Positions 56,073 to 64,000 of a stretch of DNA of 64,000 bases are shown here, piece by piece. Origin of the DNA: Micromonospora saelicesensis (GTDB taxonomy: Bacteria > Actinomycetota > Actinomycetes > Mycobacteriales > Micromonosporaceae); the NCBI RefSeq assembly GCF_900091575.1, contig NZ_FMCR01000008.1, forward strand, positions 62,001 through 126,000. Reading direction: 5' to 3'. Both the position numbers and the translations under genes were made by a program. Position 1 is the stretch's first letter, and every line of letters begins with the position of its first letter. A model generated the notes under the pieces. It ran no database searches. It saw only the letters and a list, made by a program, of their open reading frames with translations, and was not told the DNA's origin.

Positions 56073-56459
56073 GCCGGTCGTCCGTGCTCGTGCTCCACCG
56101 CCACGCGTAGTCCCGCCGGTGCGGCCGGGACCCGTCCGCCCGGCCGGTCGCGGGCCGGCCGCCGCGGCGCGGCCCGGCCCGGTGGCCCGCGTCGAGCCGG
56201 CCCGACGGGCGGCCGCGGCGGCCTCGGCGAGCACCACCAGCGGCACGTCCAGGACGACGGCGAGCCAGCCGAGCCAGAACCCGCCCGGCACGCGACGCTG
56301 TCGTTCCCACCGGGAGATCTCGTGCCGACTCAGCGTCGGCACCCCGGCGGCGGCACACAACTCGGCGGCGGCTCGCTGCTGGCTCCAGCCCCGGTCGAGT
56401 CGGCAGCGAGCCAGCAGCGGCCCGAGCTGCGCGGGGCGCGGCGGTGCGGGCGGGATCAT
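56070..56459 (-). CDS. XRE-family helix-turn-helix protein
   Basis: A 129-residue protein with an XRE/Cro HTH (about 8-65: LGPLLARCRLDRGWSQQRAAAELCAAAGVPTLSRHEISRWERQRR). A hydrophobic stretch (GFWLGWLAVVLDVPLVVLAEAAAAA) follows, then a disordered Gly/Arg/Ala-rich tail. AGGAGG lies five bases before ATG 56459. It is upstream of, and in line with, the polyprenyl synthase gene, so control of that gene is possible. Confidence 0.72.
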   Translation of the reverse strand: MIPPAPPRPAQLGPLLARCRLDRGWSQQRAAAELCAAAGVPTLSRHEISRWERQRRVPGGFWLGWLAVVLDVPLVVLAEAAAAARRAGSTRATGPGRAAAAGPRPAGRTGPGRTGGTTRGGGARARTTG

Positions 56460-56696
56460 CTGTCCTCCTGGCGGGCGTCGGCGCGGCGCCGACCGGCCCG
56501 CCCTGAACGGGCGGGACCAGCGACACCGCTCGGTTGCTGACCCCCGCGCGGGCACCTGGGCCGCCCCCGCCGCCCCTCCCGCACCACCCCTTCCTACCCA
56601 GGAGGTACGACGCCTTCCCGCCCGTCGGATCGGGACGCGGGGGGCCGGCCCGGCCGTCAGGGTGGGAAGGGCCTGGGTCCTGGTGCCATCGACCGC

Positions 56697-56702
56697 TAGA
56701 GT
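56697..56702 (+). promoter_or_regulatory. -10 box TAGAGT, leaderless metF start
   Basis: TAGAGT ends six bases before GTG 56709 and there is no ribosome binding site, so transcription is expected to start at the first codon. Confidence 0.5.
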
Positions 56703-56708
56703 CGGGTC

Positions 56709-57626
56709 GTGGCGCTCGGTCTTCCCTCGACACTCCCCAATCCGCAGCCGGCGATCGGGGAGCTCATCCGTGAGCGCCAGCCGACCTTCTCGTTCGAGTT
56801 CTTCCCGCCCAAGACCGAGGCGGGGGAGCAGCTGCTCTGGCAGGCCATCCGCGAGTTGGAGTCGCTGCGCCCGTCGTTCGTGTCGATCACGTACGGCGCC
56901 GGCGGCTCGACCCGGGACACCACCGTGGCGGTGACCGAGCGGATCGCCACCGAGACCACCCTGCTGCCGATGGCCCACCTCACAGCGGTCAACCACTCCG
57001 TCGCCGAGCTGCGGCACGTGGTCGGCCGGCTCGCCGGGGTTGGGGTGCGCAACGTGCTGGCCGTTCGTGGTGACCCCCCGGGCAACCCGGGTGGTGAGTG
57101 GATCCGTCACCCCGAGGGCGTGGACTACGCCGAGGACCTGGTCCGGCTGGTGCGCGACGCCGGTGACTTCAGCGTCGGCGTGGCGGCCTTCCCGTACAAG
57201 CATCCCCGCTCGCCCGACGTGGCCAGCGACACCGCCCAGTTCGTCCGCAAGTGTCGGGCCGGCGCGGAGTTCGCGGTCACCCAGATGTTCTTCGACGCCG
57301 ACGACTACCTGCGGCTACGTGACCGGGTGGCCGCTGCCGGCTGTGACACCCCGATCCTGGCCGGCGTGATGCCGGTGACCCAGTTCAGCACCATCGAGCG
57401 GTCCGTGCAGCTGTCCGGTGCGCCGTTCCCACCGGCGTTGGCGGCCCGCTTCGAACGCGTCGCCGACGACCCGGACGCCGTCCGCCGGCTCGGCATCGAG
57501 CAGGCCAGCGAGATGTGCCGCCGACTGCTGGACGAGGGTGTGCCGGGAATCCACTTCATCACCCTCAACCGGTCCACCGCGACCCGCGAGGTCTGGCAGA
57601 ACCTGAAGGCCGGCGCCCGCGTGTGA
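56709..57626 (+). CDS. metF: Methylenetetrahydrofolate reductase
   Basis: A 305-residue FAD TIM-barrel enzyme that makes 5-methyl-tetrahydrofolate for methionine synthesis. It has FSFEFFPPKTEAGE with the catalytic Glu, VSITYGAGGSTRDTT, MAHLTAVNHS, VLAVRGDPPG, and FVTQMFFD-like AVTQMFFDADDYLRL. GTG 56709 is the only start that keeps the family N-terminus. It matches Rv2172c by position. The mycobacterial enzyme uses NADH/F420-type donors; the donor here is unknown. Confidence 0.93.
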   Translation: MALGLPSTLPNPQPAIGELIRERQPTFSFEFFPPKTEAGEQLLWQAIRELESLRPSFVSITYGAGGSTRDTTVAVTERIATETTLLPMAHLTAVNHSVAELRHVVGRLAGVGVRNVLAVRGDPPGNPGGEWIRHPEGVDYAEDLVRLVRDAGDFSVGVAAFPYKHPRSPDVASDTAQFVRKCRAGAEFAVTQMFFDADDYLRLRDRVAAAGCDTPILAGVMPVTQFSTIERSVQLSGAPFPPALAARFERVADDPDAVRRLGIEQASEMCRRLLDEGVPGIHFITLNRSTATREVWQNLKAGARV

Positions 57627-57670
57627 ACGCTGCGTCTGCGACACCTGTTGCCCGGCACGACGGTTGATCC

Positions 57671-58360
57671 GTGGTGGGCACACAGCTGAACTGGGATCAG
57701 TACGCCACGGCGTGGGCGCGGTTGCACGGCGGGTTCGACCCGCGGGTCGCGGCGCCGGTGGTACGCGCCTGGCTGCGATTCGCGTACCACGTCGGATATG
57801 TGCTGGGTCGACTGCGGGTCAGCCCCACCGCGGTCACCGTGGCCGGGGTGCTGCTCTGCTTCTGCGTACCGTTGCTGGTGGGCCGGCCGGGGGACGGGCC
57901 TTTCCTCGGCGCGCTGTTCGTGCTGCTCGCCGCCGTGGCGGACAGCGTGGACGGTGCGGTGGCGGTCGCCACCGGCCGCACCACCCGGCTCGGCTACGTC
58001 TACGACTCGGTCGCCGACCGGCTCGGTGAGGTGGCGTGGTTGCTGGCGTTCTGGCTGGTGGGCGCGCCGGGTGCGCTGGTCGTCGCGGGCGGCGCGCTGT
58101 CCTGGTTGCACGAGTACGTCCGGGCGCGGGCGGTCGCCGCCGGCATGCGGGAGATCGGTGCGGTGACCGTGGGCGAACGCCCCACCCGGGTCTCGGTGGC
58201 GCTGGCCGGCTTGCTGGTCGCCGGGCTGGCCGGGCTGATCGAGCCGGACCTGGCCGCCGGCACCATCACCATGGCGACCGCGGTCTGGGTGCTGCTGGCC
58301 GGTTTCGGCCTGGGGCAACTGCTCTCCAGCATCCGCCGAGCCCTGCTCGACGCCGACTGA
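57671..58360 (+). CDS. CDP-alcohol phosphatidyltransferase family membrane enzyme
   Basis: A 229-residue membrane protein with about six helices. The CDP-alcohol site reads DSVDGAVAVATGRTTRLGYVYDSVADR, matching D-x2-DG-x2-A-R-x8-G-x3-D-x3-D except that the usual Arg after Ala is Val. All four catalytic Asp remain, so activity is plausible with altered substrate use. The alcohol acceptor (inositol phosphate, glycerol phosphate or other) cannot be told. The start is GTG 57671, 44 bp after metF. Confidence 0.85.
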   Translation: MVGTQLNWDQYATAWARLHGGFDPRVAAPVVRAWLRFAYHVGYVLGRLRVSPTAVTVAGVLLCFCVPLLVGRPGDGPFLGALFVLLAAVADSVDGAVAVATGRTTRLGYVYDSVADRLGEVAWLLAFWLVGAPGALVVAGGALSWLHEYVRARAVAAGMREIGAVTVGERPTRVSVALAGLLVAGLAGLIEPDLAAGTITMATAVWVLLAGFGLGQLLSSIRRALLDAD

Positions 58361-58380
58361 CCGGGCCAGTCCGACGCCAA

Positions 58381-58490
58381 CCGAAACAGGCGCCGACTGA
58401 GTCAGGCGCCGGCTGAGTCAGGCGCCGGCTGAGTCAGGCGCCGGCTGAAAGGTGCCGACCGAAACAGGCGCCGGCTGAGAGACGCTTACC
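58381..58490. repeat. 16-bp tandem repeat array
   Basis: Three exact copies of CTGAGTCAGGCGCCGG (58397-58444) are flanked by diverged units, about seven in total. The array fills the gap between the convergent phosphatidyltransferase and carotenoid desaturase genes. Confidence 0.85.
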
Positions 58491-58520
58491 GCGACAGACA
58501 CCGGCTGGAGCAGGCCGGGT

Positions 58521-60008
58521 CTACCAGGCGGGGCCGATCTCGTCGGCGACGATCTGCGCGGAGAGGGTCACCATCGGCAACCCGCCGCCCGGGTGGGTGG
58601 AGCCACCCACCAGCCACAGCCCGTTCGCCGGGCCCCGGTTCGCCGGGCGGAGCAGCCCACCGGCGGTGCCGTAGATCGAGCCACCTGGCGCGCCGGTCGC
58701 CACGTCCAGGTCGGCCGGGGTGCGGATCTCGCGGAACAGCAGCCGGTCGCGCACGTCCACGCCGCGCCGCGCCAGCACGTCCAGGATCCGGTCGGCGTAC
58801 GCGTCGGCCAGCCCCGGGCGTCGCCAGTCGACCGCGCCCGCCGCGGTGCCCTGCCGGGCGGCGTTGACCAGCACGAACCACGCCTCGTGTCCGGCTGGGC
58901 GGACCATCGGGTCGTCGGCCACGGTGACGAACACGGCCGGGTCGGCCGCCGGCCGGGCCCGTACGCCGCGCCCGGGGTCACCGAAGACCGCGTCGAACTC
59001 GGCGTCGTAGTCGTCCGGGAAGAAGACGTTGTGGTGGGCCAGCCCGGTGCTGCCGGAGACGCCGAGCAGCAGCACGAAGCCGGCGAGGCTGCGGTCGGTC
59101 AGCCCGGCCAGCCGACGCGGGTTTGGCAGCAGGTCACGGTAGACGGTGAGCGCGTCCACGTTGGCCACCACCACGTCGGCGGGCACCGGGGTGGTGACGC
59201 CGGCGAGGCGTACCCCGTGCACCCGGCCGCCGGTGGCGTCGATCCGGGTGACCGTGGCATCGGTCTGCACGACCACGCCGAGGTCCAGGCAGCGGGTCAG
59301 CAGCGCGTCGGCGAGCGTGCCCAGCCCGCCGCGCAGGTACCAGCCGCCGAAGGCCAGCTCGGCGTAGGGGACCGCGACCAGCGCCGCCGGTGCCCGACGT
59401 GGGTCGGCGCCGGTGTAGGTGGCGTACCGGTCCAACATCATCCGCAGCCGCGGGTCGGACAGGTGCCGGCGGCCCAGGCCGCGCAGACTGCGGCCCGGGG
59501 CGATGGCGGCCAGGTCGCCGACGCGCCAGGCCAGCGACGCGAGGTCGCGGGGAGAATCGACGGTACGACGCAGGATGTCCCGTGAGGAGGCCTGCCACAC
59601 CCGCGCCGCCCGGCGCCACAGCCGCTGCCAGTCGGCTGCCGCCCGGTCACCGAACGCGGCTCCGATCCGGGCGGTGAACTCCGCCGGGTCGGCGCACGAG
59701 TCCAGGGTCGGGCCACCGTCGGGAAAGACGTGCCGGACGATCGGGTCCAGCGGGACCAGGTCCAGGTATTCGTCGAGCTTCGCCCCGGTCGCCTCGAACA
59801 GGTCGTGGAAGACCTCGGGCAGGGTGAGCAGGCTCGGCCCGGTGTCGAAGTGGAACGACCCGGCAGGGGTGTCGTGCGCGTACCGGCCGAGCTTGCCGCC
59901 GACCGTGTCGGCCCGCTCGAAGACGGTCACCTGGTGCCCGGTAGCGGCCAGCCGGGCGGCGGTGGCGAGGCCACCCACCCCGGCGCCGACGACCACGATC
60001 CGCGCCAT
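58521..60008 (-). CDS. Phytoene desaturase-family FAD oxidoreductase (CrtI/CrtD type)
   Basis: A 495-residue carotenoid desaturase-like enzyme. It has the FAD-binding start [49 protein letters not shown], and the C-terminal [13 protein letters not shown]. CrtI desaturates phytoene; CrtD forms the 3,4-double bond after CruF-type hydration. Because CruF is in the same operon, CrtD-like action is likely, but sequence alone does not separate them. It is the last gene of the operon, 12 bp after the GT2 gene. Confidence 0.9.
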   Translation of the reverse strand: MARIVVVGAGVGGLATAARLAATGHQVTVFERADTVGGKLGRYAHDTPAGSFHFDTGPSLLTLPEVFHDLFEATGAKLDEYLDLVPLDPIVRHVFPDGGPTLDSCADPAEFTARIGAAFGDRAAADWQRLWRRAARVWQASSRDILRRTVDSPRDLASLAWRVGDLAAIAPGRSLRGLGRRHLSDPRLRMMLDRYATYTGADPRRAPAALVAVPYAELAFGGWYLRGGLGTLADALLTRCLDLGVVVQTDATVTRIDATGGRVHGVRLAGVTTPVPADVVVANVDALTVYRDLLPNPRRLAGLTDRSLAGFVLLLGVSGSTGLAHHNVFFPDDYDAEFDAVFGDPGRGVRARPAADPAVFVTVADDPMVRPAGHEAWFVLVNAARQGTAAGAVDWRRPGLADAYADRILDVLARRGVDVRDRLLFREIRTPADLDVATGAPGGSIYGTAGGLLRPANRGPANGLWLVGGSTHPGGGLPMVTLSAQIVADEIGPAW

Positions 60009-60020
60009 GCCGCGTCCTCC

Positions 60021-61148
60021 CTAGCTGACCGGGCGGCCCCGCCAGGTCAGGCGGCGTCGCTTTCGCAGATGGTACGACCGCAGGGTCAACCAACCGAGGA
60101 CCACGACCGACACGGGGTGTGCGAGCGCGTCGGGCCACCACCGGCCACCGGTCGCGCGGGCGGTGAGCACCCGTCCGGCCACCCCGAGCACGTACGCGGC
60201 CAGGCCCACTGCTGCCACCCTCGGTGCGCCGGCCGCCGCACCCGTCAGCGCGATCAGCGGTGGTGCGGTGTAGAGCAGCAGCAGCGCCGCCACCACTGCT
60301 GCCGCCGCGCCCGGGTGCCCGAACGACGCCCAGAGCGACTTCGAGTACCCGTCGCGCAGTTGCGGCCAGTTGTCGTACATCCGGCAGGTGGCCAGCCGGG
60401 AGCCGTCGGCCAGGGCGATCCGCCCACCGGCCCGCTTGACCGCCCGGGCCAGCTCGACGTCCTCCAGGATCTTGTCGGCGACCGCGGCGTGCCCGCCGGC
60501 GGCGGTGTAGCCGGCCCGGTCCACCACCAGGAACTGCCCGCCCGCCGCGGCCAGCGACGGCCGCGACGAGCACTCCATCGCGCGCAGCGGCAGGAAGGTC
60601 AGCCAGAGCCACTGCAACAGCGGCTGCACCAACCGGTCCCCGGCCGTCGCCACCACGATCCGGGGGTACGGCGACAGCAGCGTCGCCCGGGCGGCGCGCA
60701 GCTCGGTGACGGCAGCGGCCACGGCGTGCGGGGCGAGCACCACGTCGGCGTCGACGAAGACCAGCGCTGTGGCGTCCGGGTCGGCCCGGGTGGCCAACTG
60801 CCAGCAGGCGTGCGGCTTGCCCAGCCAGCCCTGCGGTGGGGCGACCCCGGTGAGCAGCGTGACCCGGGGGTCGTCGCCGGCCACCGCGCGGACCACGTCG
60901 GCGGTGCCGTCGGTGGACCCGTCGTCGAGGACCACGACGCGCAGCCCGGGTACGCCGCGCTGGGCCAGCAGAGCGCGCAGGCAGGGCGTGACCCGGGTGG
61001 CCTCGTCGCGCAGCGGCAGCAGCACGGTGACGATCTCGTCGACGTCGTCGGGCCGGTCGGTGGGTCGGCGCAGCCACCGGGTGGCGTTGAGCCAGGTGTG
61101 CCCGGTCAACGCGGCGACGGCGATGAGCAGGGCGAGCAGGACGGTCAT
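60021..61148 (-). CDS. GT2 family glycosyltransferase (CruG-like)
   Basis: A 375-residue inverting glycosyltransferase. It has an N-terminal membrane helix, [24 protein letters not shown] (DxD-type), an acceptor motif [33 protein letters not shown], then three or four C-terminal membrane helices. It resembles CruG/CruC carotenoid glycosyltransferases that sugar-tag the 2'-hydroxyl after CruF. The gene start overlaps the CruF stop by four bases. Sugar and site are inferred only. Confidence 0.82.
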   Translation of the reverse strand: MTVLLALLIAVAALTGHTWLNATRWLRRPTDRPDDVDEIVTVLLPLRDEATRVTPCLRALLAQRGVPGLRVVVLDDGSTDGTADVVRAVAGDDPRVTLLTGVAPPQGWLGKPHACWQLATRADPDATALVFVDADVVLAPHAVAAAVTELRAARATLLSPYPRIVVATAGDRLVQPLLQWLWLTFLPLRAMECSSRPSLAAAGGQFLVVDRAGYTAAGGHAAVADKILEDVELARAVKRAGGRIALADGSRLATCRMYDNWPQLRDGYSKSLWASFGHPGAAAAVVAALLLLYTAPPLIALTGAAAGAPRVAAVGLAAYVLGVAGRVLTARATGGRWWPDALAHPVSVVVLGWLTLRSYHLRKRRRLTWRGRPVS

Positions 61149-62023
61149 CGGGTCGCGTCGACGCCGGGGCGGTGTGGCTGGTGGGCCTCCCGACCGGAGT
61201 CACCGCCCCGGCGGGCACGCAGGAGGGTCACCGCCAGGGGGACGGCGGTCACCGACATGCCGGCGGCGCCCCAGAGCGCCGAGGCGGGCAGGTCGAGGAA
61301 GACGGCGTGGGCCAGGATGCTGGAGAAGTACGTCCACAGGTAGAGCGCGACCATCGGGTGGTCCCGCCGGTCGGTGTGCTCGGCGGCCGGCCCGGCCAGC
61401 GGGCGCAGCGCGCTCATCATCAGCACCGCGAAGAGCAGCCAGCCCAGGTAGTTGCTGACCGGGATGCCGGCCAGGCCGGGCAGGGCCGGGGTGGCGTCGC
61501 GCCAGACCCAGTAGCCCTCGGCCACCATCTGCGGGTCGAGGAAGAGGTCCCAGGCGGCCAGCCCCACGGTGGCCAGCGCGATCCGCCCCACCCATCGACC
61601 CACCGTCGACCCGCTGCCGCCGGCTGTCGACCCGCTGCCGTTGGCCGTTGCGGCCCTGCCGCCGGTCAGTCGGACCGCTGCCAGCCAGGCCGGCCAGGCC
61701 ATCCAGGTCCAGGCCAGCGGAATGATCAGCGGCACGCCGGCCAGCTTGGGGCCCAGCTCTCCGGAGTAGTCGTAGCTGCCGAACGGCACGCCGGTGGCCA
61801 CCCCGATCGCCTCGATCGCGAACCCGCCGCCGGTGGCCACCGCGACCAGCGCCGCCGCCACCCGTGGGCCCCGGCTGAGCAGCGCGTGGCCGACCGAGAG
61901 CAGCCAACCGAGGACGACGGTGGCCACGGTGAGCCCGGCCCGGGTGGCGCCGGTGGTGAGCGGGTAGCAGATCTGGGCGAGCACCAGGACGGCGAGCAAC
62001 GTCCAGGAGATCCGCCGGGTCAT
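61145..62023 (-). CDS. cruF: Carotenoid 1',2'-hydratase CruF
   Basis: A 292-residue polytopic membrane protein (about seven or eight helices) of the CruF/DUF422 family. It includes GGGFAIEAIGVATGVPFGSYDYSGELGP, PLIIPLAWTWMAWPAW, DLFLDPQMVAEGYWVW and GIPVSNYLGWLLFA. CruF adds water to the acyclic end of carotenoids (Deinococcus, cyanobacteria). The start ATG 62023 overlaps the GNAT stop; the stop overlaps the GT2 start. A Gly/Ser-rich loop (NGSGSTAGGSGSTVG) interrupts the middle of the protein. Confidence 0.88.
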   Translation of the reverse strand: MTRRISWTLLAVLVLAQICYPLTTGATRAGLTVATVVLGWLLSVGHALLSRGPRVAAALVAVATGGGFAIEAIGVATGVPFGSYDYSGELGPKLAGVPLIIPLAWTWMAWPAWLAAVRLTGGRAATANGSGSTAGGSGSTVGRWVGRIALATVGLAAWDLFLDPQMVAEGYWVWRDATPALPGLAGIPVSNYLGWLLFAVLMMSALRPLAGPAAEHTDRRDHPMVALYLWTYFSSILAHAVFLDLPASALWGAAGMSVTAVPLAVTLLRARRGGDSGREAHQPHRPGVDATR

Positions 62024-62571
62024 GACGCCGGTGGCTCGAGCGGCAGATCCCGACCGAGTACGCCGAACGGTCGCTCGTCGCCGGGGAAGTGGAAGTCGCG
62101 CAGCACGTCGACGAAGCCGAACCGTCGGTACAACCGCCAGGCCCGCGAGGTCTGCTCGTCGGCCTCCGGGGTGGACAGCAGCACTGTGTCGCCCTCCGCC
62201 ATGCCGAGCAGCGCGCGTAGCTGACCGGCGCCCAGACCGTGCCCCTGCGCTGGTGGCCGGACGTGCAGCTCGACCACCTCGAAGCAGTGGGTGAGCCAGC
62301 GCGTGCGGGTCGGGGCGTCCAACGCGCGGTGCACCTGGTCGTGCCACCACTGACCGGAGGCGCCCAGGTAGCCGTAGCCGAAGCCGGCGAGGTGACCCTC
62401 GCTGGTCAGGCTGGCGACCGCCCGGAAACCCGGCCGGCGGACGTGGGTGGCGATGTAACCGCGCCGAGCCTCCAGCAGGTCGGTGCGGTATCCCATCGCC
62501 TCGCCGTAGACGGCCACCACGTCGTCCAGCCGCCGGACGAGATCGTCCGGCGTCCAGCGCACCAACCTCAT
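62020..62571 (-). CDS. GNAT family N-acetyltransferase
   Basis: A 183-residue GNAT fold with the acetyl-CoA site VVELHVRPPAQGHGLGAGQLRALL and an ending segment TSRAWRLYRRFGFVDVLRDFHF. The substrate is unknown. It lies inside the carotenoid operon, overlapping its neighbours at both ends. It may acylate the pigment sugar or be an unrelated passenger. Family recognition is firm. Confidence 0.87.
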   Translation of the reverse strand: MRLVRWTPDDLVRRLDDVVAVYGEAMGYRTDLLEARRGYIATHVRRPGFRAVASLTSEGHLAGFGYGYLGASGQWWHDQVHRALDAPTRTRWLTHCFEVVELHVRPPAQGHGLGAGQLRALLGMAEGDTVLLSTPEADEQTSRAWRLYRRFGFVDVLRDFHFPGDERPFGVLGRDLPLEPPAS

Positions 62572-63347
62572 GCCCGTCCACCCTTCACCGTTTCCGGGCC
62601 GCCGTCGGCGACCCATCCGAGCACCGACCGGTCGCCGACCACGTCGCGCACCTCGAACCGGGCGAACAGCTCCTCGGCGTACCAGCCCGCGGTGGGGGTT
62701 CGCATGATCGCCGCCCGATGCTCCGGGTGACGGTACGCGAACGCCACCAGGTCCGTCGGGTCGCGCCACACGCTCACCGTGCCCTGCCAACCCAACGGGG
62801 CCTCTCCGACCCCGAACCGGGCCAGCAGCCCGGGCGCGTCGCGCAGGGCGGCGGCCACCGGCGGGATCGCCCGCCAGAAGGTGGCCGCCCGGCGGGCCCG
62901 CAGCCGGGCCCGGGTCAGTGCCAGCACCGGGCCGGTGACCCGACCGCCCGACGGGTCGCCGAACGGCCGCTGGCCGGACCACTCGCCCCGGCTGGTCAGC
63001 GGGCGTAGGTCGATGCGCGCCTGGGCGTGGGCGATGCGCGCCCAGGCCCGCCCGACCGGCGAGTCGTCGAAGCCGGCCGCAGCGGCGGGAGAGTCCCAGA
63101 CGGTCAGCGCCGCCCACCGGGTCAGGTCGGCGTCCCGTGGCCCGAAGTCGGTGCCGGTCCCGGTGCCCAGCAGCTTGCCGAACCGAACGCCGGGAAGGGC
63201 CCGCAACCGGCGGGGGTCCACCGCCATCCGGGTCAGCGCCCGGGGCAGCGCGCCGCGGGAGGTCCGCCACACGTGCAGCGTGACCAGCTCCGGAGCCGCG
63301 CCGGCGTCGTTGCTGGGACTGCTGGTGCGCTCGCTTCGCTCGCTCAC
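62568..63347 (-). CDS. Spheroidene monooxygenase-like protein (CrtA family)
   Basis: A 259-residue protein of the CrtA (spheroidene ketolase) family. The C-terminal half has RAATFWRAIPPVAAALRDAPG, GEAPLGWQGTVSVWRDP and AYRHPEHRAAIMRTPTAGWYAEELFARFEV. CrtA oxygenates carotenoid end groups to ketones. The GTG start overlaps the YbaK stop by four bases. The first residues MSERSERT come from a short sequence repeat (GTGAGCGAGCGAAGCGAGCG) at the start codon, so the N-terminus may have been altered. Confidence 0.82.
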   Translation of the reverse strand: MSERSERTSSPSNDAGAAPELVTLHVWRTSRGALPRALTRMAVDPRRLRALPGVRFGKLLGTGTGTDFGPRDADLTRWAALTVWDSPAAAAGFDDSPVGRAWARIAHAQARIDLRPLTSRGEWSGQRPFGDPSGGRVTGPVLALTRARLRARRAATFWRAIPPVAAALRDAPGLLARFGVGEAPLGWQGTVSVWRDPTDLVAFAYRHPEHRAAIMRTPTAGWYAEELFARFEVRDVVGDRSVLGWVADGGPETVKGGRA

Positions 63348-63832
63348 GCCACCTCGGCCGGGGTGCCGGCGGTGACCCGCAACAGCTCGGGGTAGGTGGT
63401 CGGGAAGACCGCCTGGGGTACGCCACCCGCGGCCCAGATCTCCGGGTACGCCGCCAGCGCCGTGTCCACCAGGGTGCGCAGCGGGTGCGGGTGCCCGAGT
63501 GGGGCGACCCCGCCGATCGGCTGCCCGGTGTGGGCCCGGACGAACTCCGGGGTGGCCCGGCGCAGTCGGGTGACGCCGATCGATGCCGCCAGGCCGGCGG
63601 TGTCGACCCGGTGCGCGCCGGAGGTGAGGACGAGCAGCGGTGTGTCGTCCGCGTCGAAGATCAGTGAGTTGGCGATCTGGCCGACCTCGACGTCGAGCGC
63701 CTCGGCGGCCGCTGCGGCGGTGTGCACCGCGTCGGGCAGCAGACGGACCATGCTGGGCTCACCGGCGCCGTCGAGCGTGCCGGCGGCGGTGAGCGCGTCC
63801 TGCACCGCCCGTACGTTCGGGTGTGGCTGCAT
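63344..63832 (-). CDS. YbaK/EbsC family aminoacyl-tRNA deacylase-type protein
   Basis: A 162-residue YbaK/ProX-like editing domain. It has PNVRAVQDALTAAGT, the conserved Lys-region equivalent in VGQIANSLIFDADDTPLLVLTSGAHRVD, and GVAPLGHPHPLRTLVD. Members hydrolyse mischarged tRNAs such as Cys-tRNA-Pro. The usual catalytic Lys in I-x-K-S-L is replaced by Asn (IANSLIF), so activity may be altered. It is the first gene of the carotenoid operon, and the pairing is probably only transcriptional. Confidence 0.86.
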   Translation of the reverse strand: MQPHPNVRAVQDALTAAGTLDGAGEPSMVRLLPDAVHTAAAAAEALDVEVGQIANSLIFDADDTPLLVLTSGAHRVDTAGLAASIGVTRLRRATPEFVRAHTGQPIGGVAPLGHPHPLRTLVDTALAAYPEIWAAGGVPQAVFPTTYPELLRVTAGTPAEVA

Positions 63833-63938
63833 CCCGCCATTCTTCCCGGTCCGCTGGTGGCCGGTTCAGCCGGCCGGCACGCTCGGCGCGTCACACGTTG
63901 CATTTTCGTCGGAGGGGAGGTGTACTGTCAGCAGCAGT

Positions 63939-63975
63939 TAGAACGAGTGTTCGATTGCCTCGAACGCCCGTTCCA
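63939..63975 (+). promoter_or_regulatory. Two tandem LexA-type SOS boxes
   Basis: TAGAACGAGTGTTCGA (63939-63954) and TCGAACGCCCGTTCCA (63960-63975) each match the actinobacterial consensus TCGAAC-N4-GTTCGA with one mismatch, centres 21 bp apart. TTGCAT (63898-63903) and TGTACT (63921-63926) are 17 bp apart upstream and could form the promoter of a rightward gene beyond the window. Confidence 0.7.
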
Positions 63976-64000
63976 ACCAGCCGGAGCGCGGCGTTTCGCG

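Noticed and set aside
56460-56708. Possible riboswitch or attenuator upstream of metF
   Set aside because: The -10 box lies six bases from the start codon, leaving no leader RNA; no S-box or cobalamin motif is visible.
58381-58490. 16-bp tandem array as a CRISPR array
   Set aside because: There are no spacers between units; repeats are directly adjacent and short.

Overview
The window is a GC-rich actinobacterial chromosome segment. Frequent GTG starts, 4-nt ATGA/GTGA gene overlaps, and gene content all point to Micromonosporaceae (Micromonospora/Salinispora type); this placement is inference, with no rRNA or marker search behind it. It holds about 61 protein-coding genes. I see no tRNA, rRNA, CRISPR array, prophage or insertion sequence.

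Most of the window is an old, conserved actinobacterial block. From memory of the gene order, it parallels Mycobacterium tuberculosis Rv2196 (qcrB) down to Rv2172c (MTHFR), and the Streptomyces coelicolor region around SCO2103-SCO2148. Shared members are qcrB, the DnaQ-UvrC fusion (Rv2191), PimB (Rv2188c), a FadD15-like acyl-CoA ligase (Rv2187), an SRPBCC protein (Rv2185c), an acyltransferase (Rv2182c), a GT87 mannosyltransferase (Rv2181), the exoribonuclease (Rv2179c), class II DAHP synthase (Rv2178c), PknL (Rv2176), Rv2175c, a polyprenyl synthase (Rv2173) and MTHFR (Rv2172c). Accessory genes are inserted between them.

Layout. 0-4.4 kb: qcrB, a secreted DUF4142 protein, an AsnC-type effector domain, and a nucleotidyltransferase/NUDIX pair. 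4.4-13.9 kb: an RshA-like (p)ppGpp enzyme, the DEDDh-GIY-YIG nuclease, an NYN-domain protein, a DinB protein next to a truncated membrane gene, an M48 protease and PimB. 13.9-20.5 kb (minus strand): PlsC with its TetR regulator, a GGDEF-EAL protein with a DUF574 methyltransferase, and a NarL-type two-component system. 20.5-31.3 kb: FadD, SRPBCC, ROK glucokinase, an EEP phosphatase, FMO, an alpha/beta hydrolase, OtsA, a membrane protein and a second PlsC. 31.3-36.1 kb: a 1190-residue cyclase-ATPase-TPR protein and a Crp/Fnr regulator. 36.4-39.9 kb: exoribonuclease, PNPOx-like protein, a phosphofructokinase of the pyrophosphate type, ProC and DUF2203. 40-46.2 kb: sortase F with its DUF4397 surface protein, methyltransferase, GT87, a dinucleotide reductase and glutathione peroxidase. 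46.3-52.3 kb: CBM2-GH18 chitinase, lipoprotein, DAHP synthase, threonine aldolase and endonuclease IV. 52.3-58.4 kb: PASTA kinase, Rv2175c homolog, polyprenyl synthase with an XRE regulator, MTHFR and a CDP-alcohol phosphotransferase. 58.5-63.8 kb: a tightly overlapping carotenoid-tailoring operon (CrtI/CrtD-type desaturase, CruG-like GT2, CruF, GNAT, CrtA-like oxygenase) headed by a YbaK gene. The right edge carries two tandem LexA-type SOS boxes for a gene beyond the window.

The most unusual non-coding signals are two copies of an AT-rich perfect palindrome with 22-26 bp arms in convergent gene gaps (51.3 and 54.9 kb), a third long inverted repeat at 45.6 kb, gene-junction repeats at 26.9 and 50.2 kb, an unassigned operator-like palindrome pair at 15.3 kb, and a set of probable leaderless starts with a TAGCNT-type -10 box six or seven bases before the start codon.
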